A DNA stretch of 64,000 bases from an uncultured Bacteroidales bacterium. GTDB lineage: Bacteria > Bacteroidota > Bacteroidia > Bacteroidales > UBA932. Below, piece by piece: positions 54,713 through 63,415 of this stretch. The stretch is from contig CAKULN010000007.1 of the NCBI GenBank assembly GCA_934667175.1, forward strand, positions 1 through 64,000, read 5' to 3'. The position numbers and the translations under genes are program-made. The first letter of the stretch is position 1; every line of letters starts with the position of its first letter. The notes beneath the pieces were generated by a model. That model ran no database searches. It saw only the letters and a list, made by a program, of their open reading frames with translations, and had not been told where the DNA came from.

Positions 54713-57361
54713 CTATCTAAGAATCTGCTCCCATGTCTTGTCCACGAAAACAGGCGAAGTTGAGGCGATGCGCTTGCGATTCGGTGACGCGGCATGTGAA
54801 ACGACCGACCTTGTCGCCTTGTGAGCCTGATCCCACTTGACGAACGACTCGTAGTCCGGAGTCCAAGATGCGCCCTCGGAGAGTCTCATCACGCGGATCC
54901 AGATTGCCTGGCGTGACGGAGCGTTAAACCGCTCGGAGACGCTCTGATACCTCATCATACTGTTCTCACTCGGTCTGAATGCGCCCAATGCGTAGACGCT
55001 TGATCCCTCGAACACACCAAGGTTTTCTTCCTTGTAGCGGCTGTCCTTGAGGAATGTGCTCCATTTGACATTGTCCGGATTGGACGTGAAGTCAGTGTTC
55101 CGGTACCAACCGTATTTCTCCTGATTTCCCTTTAGGTAGTCGATTTCCTCCTGAGGAATCCTGCCAAGGGACGAATAGGAATATTCATCATCAAGCTTGC
55201 CGATTCCGTGTCCCACCAACTCGTGGATGAGGGTAGCTGTGAGATCTTCCTTGGAATACCCCGTGGAGTTCCAGTTCTTGTAAGGAAGGAATGCGATCGA
55301 TGCCCCTTCTCCGTAACCTGCTGCGGATGAAGGCTTCAACATGTAGGTCGTGCCAGCGGAGCGGTATGAGTTCATCAGGACAAGAACCGTCACATCATTC
55401 ATTCTGGAAGCTCCGACAGCCTTTTTGGAATATTCAAGGACCTTGTCAAGGTCACCACCGCAGGCGGAGCCATTGCCGAAAGTTCCATTGAATACGGTTG
55501 ACGTGGCGTTGGTATATTCCTCATTCTTAGAGACCGCGTTGACAAGATAGACATTGAATCTGTCTTTCATGGACTTAAGCGGTTCCATAGAGAATATTCC
55601 TTTGACAGCATCGTCCGCCATTTTGCGTAGGGTACCGTCCGCAATGAGCCTGTCGGAGAACGCGTCGCCTGTGATGACAATGTCAGCCCCGTTGCCAACG
55701 GTCGCTTTCTGAAGAGTGATCACCTTGCCGTCAGCCGAATAGTCCTTGGATTCGTAATATTCCTCCTTGGAGTCGAAGGCATTGGAGAGATAGTTCAAGA
55801 CATTGTCCAATTTATCGCTGCTTTTGTCCGGCAATGTAGTGTAGGACACCGTCCTGTCCGGGCCGATGATCACTACTGAATTCTCTGAAGCGTGAGGGTA
55901 CATTGATTTGCCTCGCTCAGTGTAGAACTCCCGCTGCCCATCCTTGTACATCCATGAGGCGAAAGACTTCCAACCGACATGGAATGTGGCGAGAATATTC
56001 TTGAAATCAGCGACATTGGCGCTCTTGTCTTTTGGGTCGTTATTGTCAAAGTAGGTGATCACGCCAAGCCCTTTGTCCTTGTTCTTGTCATAGAACTTGG
56101 ACAGCCTTTCGATGAAGCCTTGAGCGTTGCCGGATTGAGGATTGACATGCATCAGCACGGTGTAGCGGTTCTTGCCGAACTCCTGCTCAAGGTCGATTGT
56201 GGAGCCGTCAAGAGCGATTGTCTGGAATGACTTTGGTGCTGGGAGGTGTGAGTCCTCAATGTCTTTTTGAGTAAAGTTGTTTCCAAAGACGATCCCCGTC
56301 CACAGATTCCAGAAGTTTTCCAAGCGCGACACCTCGGTAGGAATCACTCCTGACAGCTTGTTGGCTGACAGGTCGATGGTCTTGAGGTTGGCAAGCCCGC
56401 CCAGTTCGGCTGGTATTGAGCCGGTCAGGCCGCATTTCCAAAGATCCAGTTCAGTCAGTTCGTGAAGATTCCAGAGCTCCGGAATCAGGGAACCGGTCAG
56501 TTTGCTGCCTCCCAGATCAAGCACTTTGAGCTTGGCCAGTTTGGCAATGGATGCCGGTATCGGCTGTGCGTCTGTTAACTTAAGGCGAAGTTCCTCCAGA
56601 TTTGCCAGGTCAAACAAAGTTTCCGGTAGCCTGCCTCCTGTCGGATAACTCTGAAAATACAATTTCTTCAAGTACTTCAGTTTCCCGATGGCCTCAGGCA
56701 AAGGGTACGATTGCTCAGGTTCCTCTCCATAATTGGTGATTCGCAATTCCTCAAGCATTTCCAGATCCACGATCTCGTCCGGAATGCGACCATAGACTTC
56801 ACAGTCGTTCAGCACAATGGATCTCACGCGCTTACCGTCCTCGGTCATCTTGACTCCGTACCACTCTGACACCGGCTTTGATCCACACCAGTCGTCTTTG
56901 TATTTCCATGAATCACCGTTGTTCGCCTTGTAGAAAGCGATCAAGGCTTGACGTTCTTTCTCCACGTAGGAATCATCCGGCTTCGGATCGGGATTTGGAT
57001 CTGGATCCGTGCCTTGCTCCTCCTTTTTCTTCACTGTCACCCGACACGTTGCGCTGCGGCCTTCCACTGCTGCGGTTACGGTGGCTGTGCCCGGCGTGAG
57101 ACCGTTCACATTGCCGTTGTCATCAACGGTGACGACACTCTGGTCGGATGATCTCCATGCGATGGTTCTGCCAGAAGCTTCCACTGGGCTGATCTTTGCG
57201 GTCAGCTTGGCAGACTCGCCTTCGATGATTTCCAAACGGTCTGGAGTGACAGAGACTGAAGAGACTCTGATGGGCTCTTCCTCTTTCTTGCCGCACGAGA
57301 CGATGAGCAGGGCAGCAAAGATTGACGCCGCTATGGCGGAGAGTTTTTGTTTGATGTTCAT
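54713..57361 (-). CDS. Surface lipoprotein: Big2, LRR, thioredoxin-like and M64-type peptidase
   Basis: 882 residues, lipobox VSC. One Big2 domain (~33-112), a Pro/Asp linker, then a plant-type LRR (~130-360, repeats like LKVLDLGGSKLTGSLIPEL). About 380-540 looks thioredoxin-like without a CxxC (YTVLMHVNPQSGNAQ, SVVIIGPDRTVSY). About 560-880 is an M64 (IgA-peptidase-like) metallopeptidase with HELVGHGIGKLDDEY at ~711. The zinc motif is spaced HExxxH rather than HExxH; the DNA supports this reading. An unusual chain of four domains. Probably a surface protease held to a target by its LRR. Confidence 0.83.
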   Translation of the reverse strand: MNIKQKLSAIAASIFAALLIVSCGKKEEEPIRVSSVSVTPDRLEIIEGESAKLTAKISPVEASGRTIAWRSSDQSVVTVDDNGNVNGLTPGTATVTAAVEGRSATCRVTVKKKEEQGTDPDPNPDPKPDDSYVEKERQALIAFYKANNGDSWKYKDDWCGSKPVSEWYGVKMTEDGKRVRSIVLNDCEVYGRIPDEIVDLEMLEELRITNYGEEPEQSYPLPEAIGKLKYLKKLYFQSYPTGGRLPETLFDLANLEELRLKLTDAQPIPASIAKLAKLKVLDLGGSKLTGSLIPELWNLHELTELDLWKCGLTGSIPAELGGLANLKTIDLSANKLSGVIPTEVSRLENFWNLWTGIVFGNNFTQKDIEDSHLPAPKSFQTIALDGSTIDLEQEFGKNRYTVLMHVNPQSGNAQGFIERLSKFYDKNKDKGLGVITYFDNNDPKDKSANVADFKNILATFHVGWKSFASWMYKDGQREFYTERGKSMYPHASENSVVIIGPDRTVSYTTLPDKSSDKLDNVLNYLSNAFDSKEEYYESKDYSADGKVITLQKATVGNGADIVITGDAFSDRLIADGTLRKMADDAVKGIFSMEPLKSMKDRFNVYLVNAVSKNEEYTNATSTVFNGTFGNGSACGGDLDKVLEYSKKAVGASRMNDVTVLVLMNSYRSAGTTYMLKPSSAAGYGEGASIAFLPYKNWNSTGYSKEDLTATLIHELVGHGIGKLDDEYSYSSLGRIPQEEIDYLKGNQEKYGWYRNTDFTSNPDNVKWSTFLKDSRYKEENLGVFEGSSVYALGAFRPSENSMMRYQSVSERFNAPSRQAIWIRVMRLSEGASWTPDYESFVKWDQAHKATRSVVSHAASPNRKRIASTSPVFVDKTWEQILR

Positions 57362-57431
57362 GTTAACTTTTAGTTAATCGAATATTCCCGTAATCTTTAA
57401 GACAGCAAAATTAGCCAATCGTCCACATGAA

Positions 57432-57474
57432 AAATATGGCAAAAAAGGCATTATATGTCTCTTTTGCCATATTT
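57432..57474. repeat. Perfect 13-bp inverted repeat in a divergent promoter region
   Basis: AAATATGGCAAAA (57432-57444) and TTTTGCCATATTT (57462-57474) around 17 nt. It lies between the divergent M64 gene and the Rpn fragment, so a regulator site or RNA hairpin is more likely than a terminator. Confidence 0.7.
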
Positions 57475-57637
57475 ATCAATTATCAGTGAGCAATTTCTCT
57501 GGAATATGACCACTCAGGCTCTTCTGAGAACGATTTTCCACATTATCCGTTGAATAATTTGTTCCACGGATAATACCTCGAAAGGAATTACCAACGAGAC
57601 GGATTATTGGTTATCTTTGCTGACGGGGTCGAAGGAG

Positions 57638-57937
57638 ATGGACGGAATGCCGGATTGGGCTAAAGGCAACAAAGCCTACGAGGCCTTCTTCGAGGCATCA
57701 ACAAGAGCCAACTTCACGCCCGAAGAAACCATTCAATACGAAAAGGATATGATGACAGAACGGGACAGGATCAACTCCATCAACTACGCAAGGTGGGAAG
57801 GAGTCCAGGAAGGCAAGGCTGAAGGCCGCCAACAGACTCAGCGGGAAATAGCCGTGGCAATGAAGTCTAAAGGTCTCGACACCGAGACAATTGCCTCTTG
57901 TACAGGACTTTCTGTGGAAGAAGTCAATGTGCTTTAG
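57638..57937 (+). CDS. Stand-alone Rpn C-terminal domain (possible small antitoxin-like protein)
   Basis: About 99 residues from ATG 57638 (MDGMPDWAKGNKAYEAFFE). It has the conserved C-terminal part of Rpn proteins (FTPEETIQYEKDMMTERDRI, charged GVQEGKAEGRQQ linker, IASCTGLSVEEVNVL) but no nuclease core. A perfect TATCTTTG box sits at 57612-57619 and a terminator follows, so it looks like an expressed gene rather than debris. In some enterobacterial Rpn genes an internally started C-terminal product acts as an antitoxin; a similar role here is inference. It could equally be a simple truncation. Confidence 0.7.
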   Translation: MDGMPDWAKGNKAYEAFFEASTRANFTPEETIQYEKDMMTERDRINSINYARWEGVQEGKAEGRQQTQREIAVAMKSKGLDTETIASCTGLSVEEVNVL

Positions 57938-57963
57938 AAAGCAGAATCTGCTTTGAAATGAAA

Positions 57964-57998
57964 AAGAGTGCCCCGGCGCGGACCAAGGGCACTCTTCT
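57964..57998. terminator. Bidirectional terminator
   Basis: AAGAGTGCCC pairs perfectly with GGGCACTCTT around 13 nt, between the convergent ends of the Rpn fragment and the 58020 gene. Confidence 0.8.
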
Positions 57999-58019
57999 CA
58001 AGAATATTTCAGGCGGCCT

Positions 58020-60551
58020 TTATTCTATCGCCACGTACTGGTCAGCGTACTTGCTCCAGTATTTGGTGGTCTTGTAGGTCTCGAGGGAGGCGGCAGGGAC
58101 GCGGATGACGCCCTTGAAGTCACATCCGTGGAAAGGATCATCGAAACGGCCGTCATAGTCATTAAAAGTCGGAGGCACCGCCGCGCGGATCGTGACATCT
58201 TTCAAGACCTTGTTGTACGCTACAAAAGTGACATTGAACCTCTCTAATGTCGAAGGAAGATCCAACACCTCGAACTTTCTGGTGTCAAGGGAATAATTGT
58301 CAAGGTAGGTATAACCTTCACTGACGGTTATTTTCTTGCAATTAGGGTAGAGTCCGTTACGCAGCAGATAATCGCCCAATGCCGTGACATTTTCTATGGC
58401 CGGAATTGTCAAGGATGACACTGAACTGTGATTCCGGCCTGCAACCCAACCTATAACCTTTTTCATGCTACGGTCAACAATGGCCTGCCCGGTAACATAA
58501 ATCTGCGGATGGGATTCATCTATGATGACCTGGTTCACTTCCATTCCACCAAGACCTTGAGTCTTAAGTTTCGGACCGAGGAAAATCTCATCGGCGACAA
58601 TATTGATAAAAGCGGTGTTATCAAGATCTTCAATGTTCGGCAGATACAATCTATCTACGAAATACGCTCCATAGAAACTGTAATACTCAATATTCTTTAT
58701 GCTGGATGGAACATTGTATAGTTTGGAGTGCTTAAGGGAACCATTTAGAGAAAATGCGTATTTTCCGATTATCTCCAAGCCGCTGTCCGGGAACACAACT
58801 TTATCCAAAACACAACCTTCAAAGGCACTATCCCCGATTTTAGTGATGTAGTCTGGAAGAATTATGGACTTGAGAGTGTTGTGCCCATAGAACAATGCCG
58901 GAGGGAACTCATCATCAGTAGTAGTGTATTTATCTTTATTCTGAAATCCTGACTTGTAGGAGTCTCCTCCGGAAACAATCCTCACATTCTTCATGTCCGC
59001 GCTTTCAAGTGCGGTGCAATATTCCCGGATCGCTCCCGCATCGCTGGAATTGATAAAGCCTTCCCGCCACTTGATGGAGGTGATCGGCGTCCCGACTTTC
59101 GCCAGCAAATCGCGGAGATGGCCGACTTCGTACGTCATCATCTCTCCACCGTTAACCGAGACAGCTGATTCTCCTATCACCGTGACAATGCACGAAGCCC
59201 CGATGGCAGGAAATTTCTTGTACTTGACAGAGACGGTGGCTTCGCCCTTCGCAACAGCGTTCAGAGTCCCGTCAGAGTTGACTTTCACTACCTTGTCATC
59301 CGACGATGCCCATTCGAGCTCGTTTGAGGAGGCGGTCTCAGGGGTATGGGTCGGGGTCAATTTCTTGGTGTCACCGAGAGTGATGGAGATCTTGGCAGGG
59401 AGAGCGATGGCTGTCGGTGTCACGGTCACCTTATAGATTTGGGCGGCCTTGATGGATGGATTGGCGACACACTTAGCGGTGACTGTGACATCTCCCGCCT
59501 TAGGGAGGAATTCCACCTTATGGCCATTGAGCTTCGCCAAGTCGGATTTGTCAACTTCAAGAATCCAATCCTTCTCTCGGGCCGAAGCCGGAAGAACCTC
59601 GCATTCTATTTCTACTGAGGTTCCGGAATTGACCTCAATAGGAGTCGCGCTCCATCCCTTGATCGAGATGCTCTCAAGAGGCACGTCCGTCACAGTGACG
59701 GTAATGCTCGCCATCAGACCACCGTTTTTCTGGACAGCGGCAACCTTGCTTGTGCCCAGATTCAAAGGAGTGATGGCGCCGAACTCATCCACTGTAAGGA
59801 CGTCAGTGTTCTCGGAGGACCAATTCACCTGTTTGTTTGTCGCATCCGCAGGTTCAAAGACCAGTTCCAAGATCTGTCCCGGCTCATCGATGCGAATCGT
59901 GGCCGCGTAGCCGTCACCGGTACTGTACTTGTCGGCGAAGCGCATCGCGGTGGCTTTGACTTCATTGGATGTCACAGTCACTGAACAGGAGGCGGTGAAT
60001 TCAGGGTACTCTTTCAATGTCGCGGTGATCACGGCCTCACCGGCTGCGATAGCCGCGATTGTACCGTTTGTCACTACGGCCACCTTTGAGTTGGAAGTGT
60101 TCCACTCAACCTCAAGCCCAGTGGCTTTTTCTGGTGTGATGATGGCTTTGATTGAGGTGTTGCCTCCTTCCACAAGGTTCAACTTAGTCTCGCTGAGACT
60201 GAATGAGGTAACTTTAGCTGAGACCGTGACCTCGCATTTCCCAGACTTGCCTTCGGCTGTGGCGGTGATGGTGGCGGTGCCGGCCTTGATGCCTTGCACG
60301 TTGCCGCTCCCGTCAACGGTGGCGATGGCCTTGTCGGAGGATGTCCAGGTCACGGTCCTGTCAGCGGCCGCCGCAGGAGAAATCTTGGCGGTCAATTTTT
60401 TGGATTCGCCTTCTGTGAGCTCCACGCTTACTGGAGACACCGCGACGGATGAGACGCTCACAGCCTCTTCCTCTTTCTTACCGCACGAAACGACAAGTAA
60501 GGCCACAATTGCCGATGTCACGAAGGCGGATAGGGTGTGCTTGAAGTTCAT
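58020..60551 (-). CDS. Surface lipoprotein: five Ig-like domains plus BspA-like LRR
   Basis: 843 residues from ATG 60551 (MNFKHTLSAFVTSAIVALL), lipobox VSC; the longer frame overlaps the upstream gene. Big2 or Big2-like domains at about 33-112, 115-195, 200-290, 292-375 and 378-455, the first almost the same as in 52934-54610. From ~470 follows a BspA-like LRR region (TLKSIILPDYITKIGDSAFEGC, IENVTALGDYLL). Likely an adhesin or binding protein on the outer surface. Confidence 0.82.
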   Translation of the reverse strand: MNFKHTLSAFVTSAIVALLVVSCGKKEEEAVSVSSVAVSPVSVELTEGESKKLTAKISPAAAADRTVTWTSSDKAIATVDGSGNVQGIKAGTATITATAEGKSGKCEVTVSAKVTSFSLSETKLNLVEGGNTSIKAIITPEKATGLEVEWNTSNSKVAVVTNGTIAAIAAGEAVITATLKEYPEFTASCSVTVTSNEVKATAMRFADKYSTGDGYAATIRIDEPGQILELVFEPADATNKQVNWSSENTDVLTVDEFGAITPLNLGTSKVAAVQKNGGLMASITVTVTDVPLESISIKGWSATPIEVNSGTSVEIECEVLPASAREKDWILEVDKSDLAKLNGHKVEFLPKAGDVTVTAKCVANPSIKAAQIYKVTVTPTAIALPAKISITLGDTKKLTPTHTPETASSNELEWASSDDKVVKVNSDGTLNAVAKGEATVSVKYKKFPAIGASCIVTVIGESAVSVNGGEMMTYEVGHLRDLLAKVGTPITSIKWREGFINSSDAGAIREYCTALESADMKNVRIVSGGDSYKSGFQNKDKYTTTDDEFPPALFYGHNTLKSIILPDYITKIGDSAFEGCVLDKVVFPDSGLEIIGKYAFSLNGSLKHSKLYNVPSSIKNIEYYSFYGAYFVDRLYLPNIEDLDNTAFINIVADEIFLGPKLKTQGLGGMEVNQVIIDESHPQIYVTGQAIVDRSMKKVIGWVAGRNHSSVSSLTIPAIENVTALGDYLLRNGLYPNCKKITVSEGYTYLDNYSLDTRKFEVLDLPSTLERFNVTFVAYNKVLKDVTIRAAVPPTFNDYDGRFDDPFHGCDFKGVIRVPAASLETYKTTKYWSKYADQYVAIE

Positions 60552-60580
60552 AATCAATATAATTTTATTAACGCATGACA

Positions 60581-62149
60581 CTACCGAGGCACCTGCGCCC
60601 CGTAGCCCGGCATCGCGCCGAAGAGGAGAAGCGCCTTTTCCCAATTGTAGCGGTTGGCGTACATCGTGACCTTGGAGGTCATCGTGCCGATCTGGTTCAT
60701 GCCGAGGGCCGAACGGAACGTGTTGACCGCGGAATTTGGATTGTGCTGCATCTCAGCGGTGTAAGACGCGTTGAGGAACCCTTTCAAGTAAGCCTCGTCA
60801 ATCTTGCCTTTGAATATGTTCGCATCCTTGACCGTAGTGTTGCCACCCTCGGAGTCGAGATATTCAACGTCAGAGAAATCAGCGCTGCTGATGTTGATGA
60901 AATTGCCGCCTCCCGGAATCGAAATGTCACCCATCCTGTTGAGGAAGAACACATTGTTCTCCACGCTGGTCTTGCGGGTGGCCTCACGGTTCCTGTCGCT
61001 GTCGATGTGCGTGTAGTCCAGGGCGGTCATCATAGAGCAACCGAAGATGTTGTTCGCAAGGTGGCAGTCCGTGCCAGGCTGGAAACGGAATCCGTAGCCC
61101 ATCGTCTCAAGATTCTGCTTGAACGACCACATAAACAACAATGTGTTGTTGGTGAAGTCAACCCTTGAGTTTACCTTTGGATCCGAACCACGCACGTCCA
61201 TCGCCTCCATCCTACAGTTCACGAATATGTTGTTGTCGATGTACATCGAACCCCTGAACAGGCCGAGGATCACGTGGTTCGGAGCGTTGATGAAAGCACA
61301 GTTGCGCACGGTCAGGTTAACATTGGAGTTGTTCATATAGAGAATGCAGGACTCCTTCGTGAAAGTCTCCAGATTGGAAAGGTCCGCTCCTCCCATACCT
61401 TTGGTTCCGATAGGGTTCATCTTAGTCGTCTCCACACCTTCAGGCTGCCCCTTCTGGTTCTCGTCGTTGCCTGAATAGTAGGAGATGGAGTTGCCACGGT
61501 CGAAGATGATTCCGTCGAACAGAACCTCGGCGTTGCGGTACTCAACATTGCTGTCATACTTGCCGACATTGATCTCAAGCTGCACTGTCGGGGCCTTGGC
61601 GGTGCCGTTGGACTCCGGAGTCGGCTGAACCATAGTGCGGTAGTTCAGGATGTCACGCTGAGAGAAATCTCCGTTGAAGCCACCGTAGATGTAGGCCGGT
61701 TTGCGGACGAAGATGTTCCCGCAGCGAAGGAGACCATAGTAGTTGCCGGCGGCCACGTAGATTGTGGAACCGGCGGGAGCGATGTCCAAAGCCTTCTGGA
61801 TGTTCTTGAGAGGGGTTGCCGGGCTTAGTCCGTCATTCTTGTTGTTGCCTGACTCGCTGACGTAGTAGATTGTGCCGTTGGCGTTGGCGGCCACACGACC
61901 GTTGCTCACAGCGGGTGCCTTTCCGCCGCGGCCGTTAATCGCATCGTTCGCCCCCTTCTCGATGGCACCCTCAACCTTGTCCAGCCCTTTCTGGATGGCT
62001 CTGTCCACTCCCATAGTGGTCCTTGTGGTCGCGGCGTTCTTGGCGCGTTTCCCAAGTTGGTTCAGAAGATTCTGAGCCGGCATATTCATTGAAAGCGAGA
62101 GAGCGATAATTAATCCCAGCGCTTTTTTAATATTTTCGAATGTTTTCAT
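60581..62149 (-). CDS. Secreted parallel beta-helix protein
   Basis: 522 residues with a signal peptide (~1-25, ending MPAQ). Residues ~30-85 are basic and Ala/Gly rich. About 93-480 reads as a right-handed beta helix starting with IYYVSESGNNKNDGLSPATP, the DUF1565/PbH1 pattern often seen in polysaccharide lyases and binding proteins. No lyase catalytic motif is recognised. Upstream of the 58020 gene on the same strand with a 29-bp gap, so possibly co-transcribed. Confidence 0.75.
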   Translation of the reverse strand: MKTFENIKKALGLIIALSLSMNMPAQNLLNQLGKRAKNAATTRTTMGVDRAIQKGLDKVEGAIEKGANDAINGRGGKAPAVSNGRVAANANGTIYYVSESGNNKNDGLSPATPLKNIQKALDIAPAGSTIYVAAGNYYGLLRCGNIFVRKPAYIYGGFNGDFSQRDILNYRTMVQPTPESNGTAKAPTVQLEINVGKYDSNVEYRNAEVLFDGIIFDRGNSISYYSGNDENQKGQPEGVETTKMNPIGTKGMGGADLSNLETFTKESCILYMNNSNVNLTVRNCAFINAPNHVILGLFRGSMYIDNNIFVNCRMEAMDVRGSDPKVNSRVDFTNNTLLFMWSFKQNLETMGYGFRFQPGTDCHLANNIFGCSMMTALDYTHIDSDRNREATRKTSVENNVFFLNRMGDISIPGGGNFINISSADFSDVEYLDSEGGNTTVKDANIFKGKIDEAYLKGFLNASYTAEMQHNPNSAVNTFRSALGMNQIGTMTSKVTMYANRYNWEKALLLFGAMPGYGAQVPR

Positions 62150-62190
62150 CTTATTATTTGAATATTAATATGCTGTTGCTGTGATAGGCA

Positions 62191-63372
62191 CTATGCGGCC
62201 GTCGCGGCCTTCTTCCTGCGGGCAAGGAATATGATCAATGCGATGGCGATCACGATCAGGGATATTCCCAGAACAGGCCTGTAGGCAAGCCAAGCGATGG
62301 CGATCACGATGAACGACCACGCGAAGCCGACGAGCGAGCAGACAAGGCCCACACCTGCACCGATGATGCTCGCGATGAAAGGAACCACCTTGGCAAGAGT
62401 CTCAAGGAATCCGAATATGCCCTTCAGGCCACCGATGACAAGGAATATTCCCAGGAACCTGAGGATCCAGAGCCACAGTTTGTTGGCCGAGTGCTGCCCC
62501 TCGTACATCTGGTCGGCTGACTGGGCACCCATCTGAAGGACATCGAAATTCTTTCCGTTCTTCGAGGTGTAAGGCACGAACGTGTCACCGCTGACCTGAG
62601 CCATCAGCGAAACCTCTGCCGGAAGCACCTTTGTGAAGGTCACGCGCACGTCACCGACCTGAGGCGTTCCGGACTTCTGGCCGAAGCTGACCACATTGTT
62701 CTGAATCTTCACGGCAAGGGTTGTGTCAATCAGGCACTCCTCTCTGAACAGTTCCTTGGTGATCCTTTCGGTGTCCTTCTCGGAGAAGAGGAATGGCTGC
62801 TCACCGGTGATAGAGGCGATCTGGCTCTTGGTCAGCCTGTAGGCTCCGAACGTCACGTTCTCGGCTGTCTGCCTCAAGTCGTCAATGGCGATCTTTACCC
62901 TGTTCGCTCCTTGATACTCCGGATCGTGGAACTCCTCGGAATTTACAGGAGAGTCCACCCATTTCTTTTCGTAGGTGTAGGTCGTTGTAGTTTCCTGGCC
63001 ACCTCCGACTTTGTCCTTGGTCTTGCTCTGTGACCGCTCCACCCATTGGTAGTACTCAACCTTTCTGACAAACTTGACTGCTGTCACCCCGATGCCGAAA
63101 TCAGGATCGATGAGAGAGTCAATCGTGGCGGTCATTCCGGTGGCATGGACGAGTTTTCCGTCGAACTGAGGGTTAACAGTGTTGATGTCGGTCATCTCTA
63201 CCGTCACCCCGGCGGCCTCGTTAAGCATTTTTGTCGTCTTGACAGCCCTGCCTTCGTTCCACCAGAGGAGGATCGTGCCGACTATAAGAAGAACAAATCC
63301 GGAACCGATGCCACCGAAAGATTTCTTCACGCGCTGACCGTAGGTGGTCTTTGTTGTCTCTGTGTAAGCCAT
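62191..63372 (-). CDS. TMEM43-family membrane protein
   Basis: 393 residues. The bacterial TMEM43/LUMA family has one N-terminal and several C-terminal membrane helices around a large soluble loop, function unknown. Seen: helix ~20-38 (FVLLIVGTILLWWNEGRAVKT, family hallmark), a soluble loop with WVDSPVNSEEFHDPEY (~135), and hydrophobic segments from ~300 to the end, closing in a basic tail (ARRKKAATAA). It follows the edge gene by about 40 bp. Confidence 0.88.
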   Translation of the reverse strand: MAYTETTKTTYGQRVKKSFGGIGSGFVLLIVGTILLWWNEGRAVKTTKMLNEAAGVTVEMTDINTVNPQFDGKLVHATGMTATIDSLIDPDFGIGVTAVKFVRKVEYYQWVERSQSKTKDKVGGGQETTTTYTYEKKWVDSPVNSEEFHDPEYQGANRVKIAIDDLRQTAENVTFGAYRLTKSQIASITGEQPFLFSEKDTERITKELFREECLIDTTLAVKIQNNVVSFGQKSGTPQVGDVRVTFTKVLPAEVSLMAQVSGDTFVPYTSKNGKNFDVLQMGAQSADQMYEGQHSANKLWLWILRFLGIFLVIGGLKGIFGFLETLAKVVPFIASIIGAGVGLVCSLVGFAWSFIVIAIAWLAYRPVLGISLIVIAIALIIFLARRKKAATAA

Positions 63373-63415
63373 AAGATAATTGGATTTTGGTTTGTATTAA
63401 TTATGTGATTATGAT

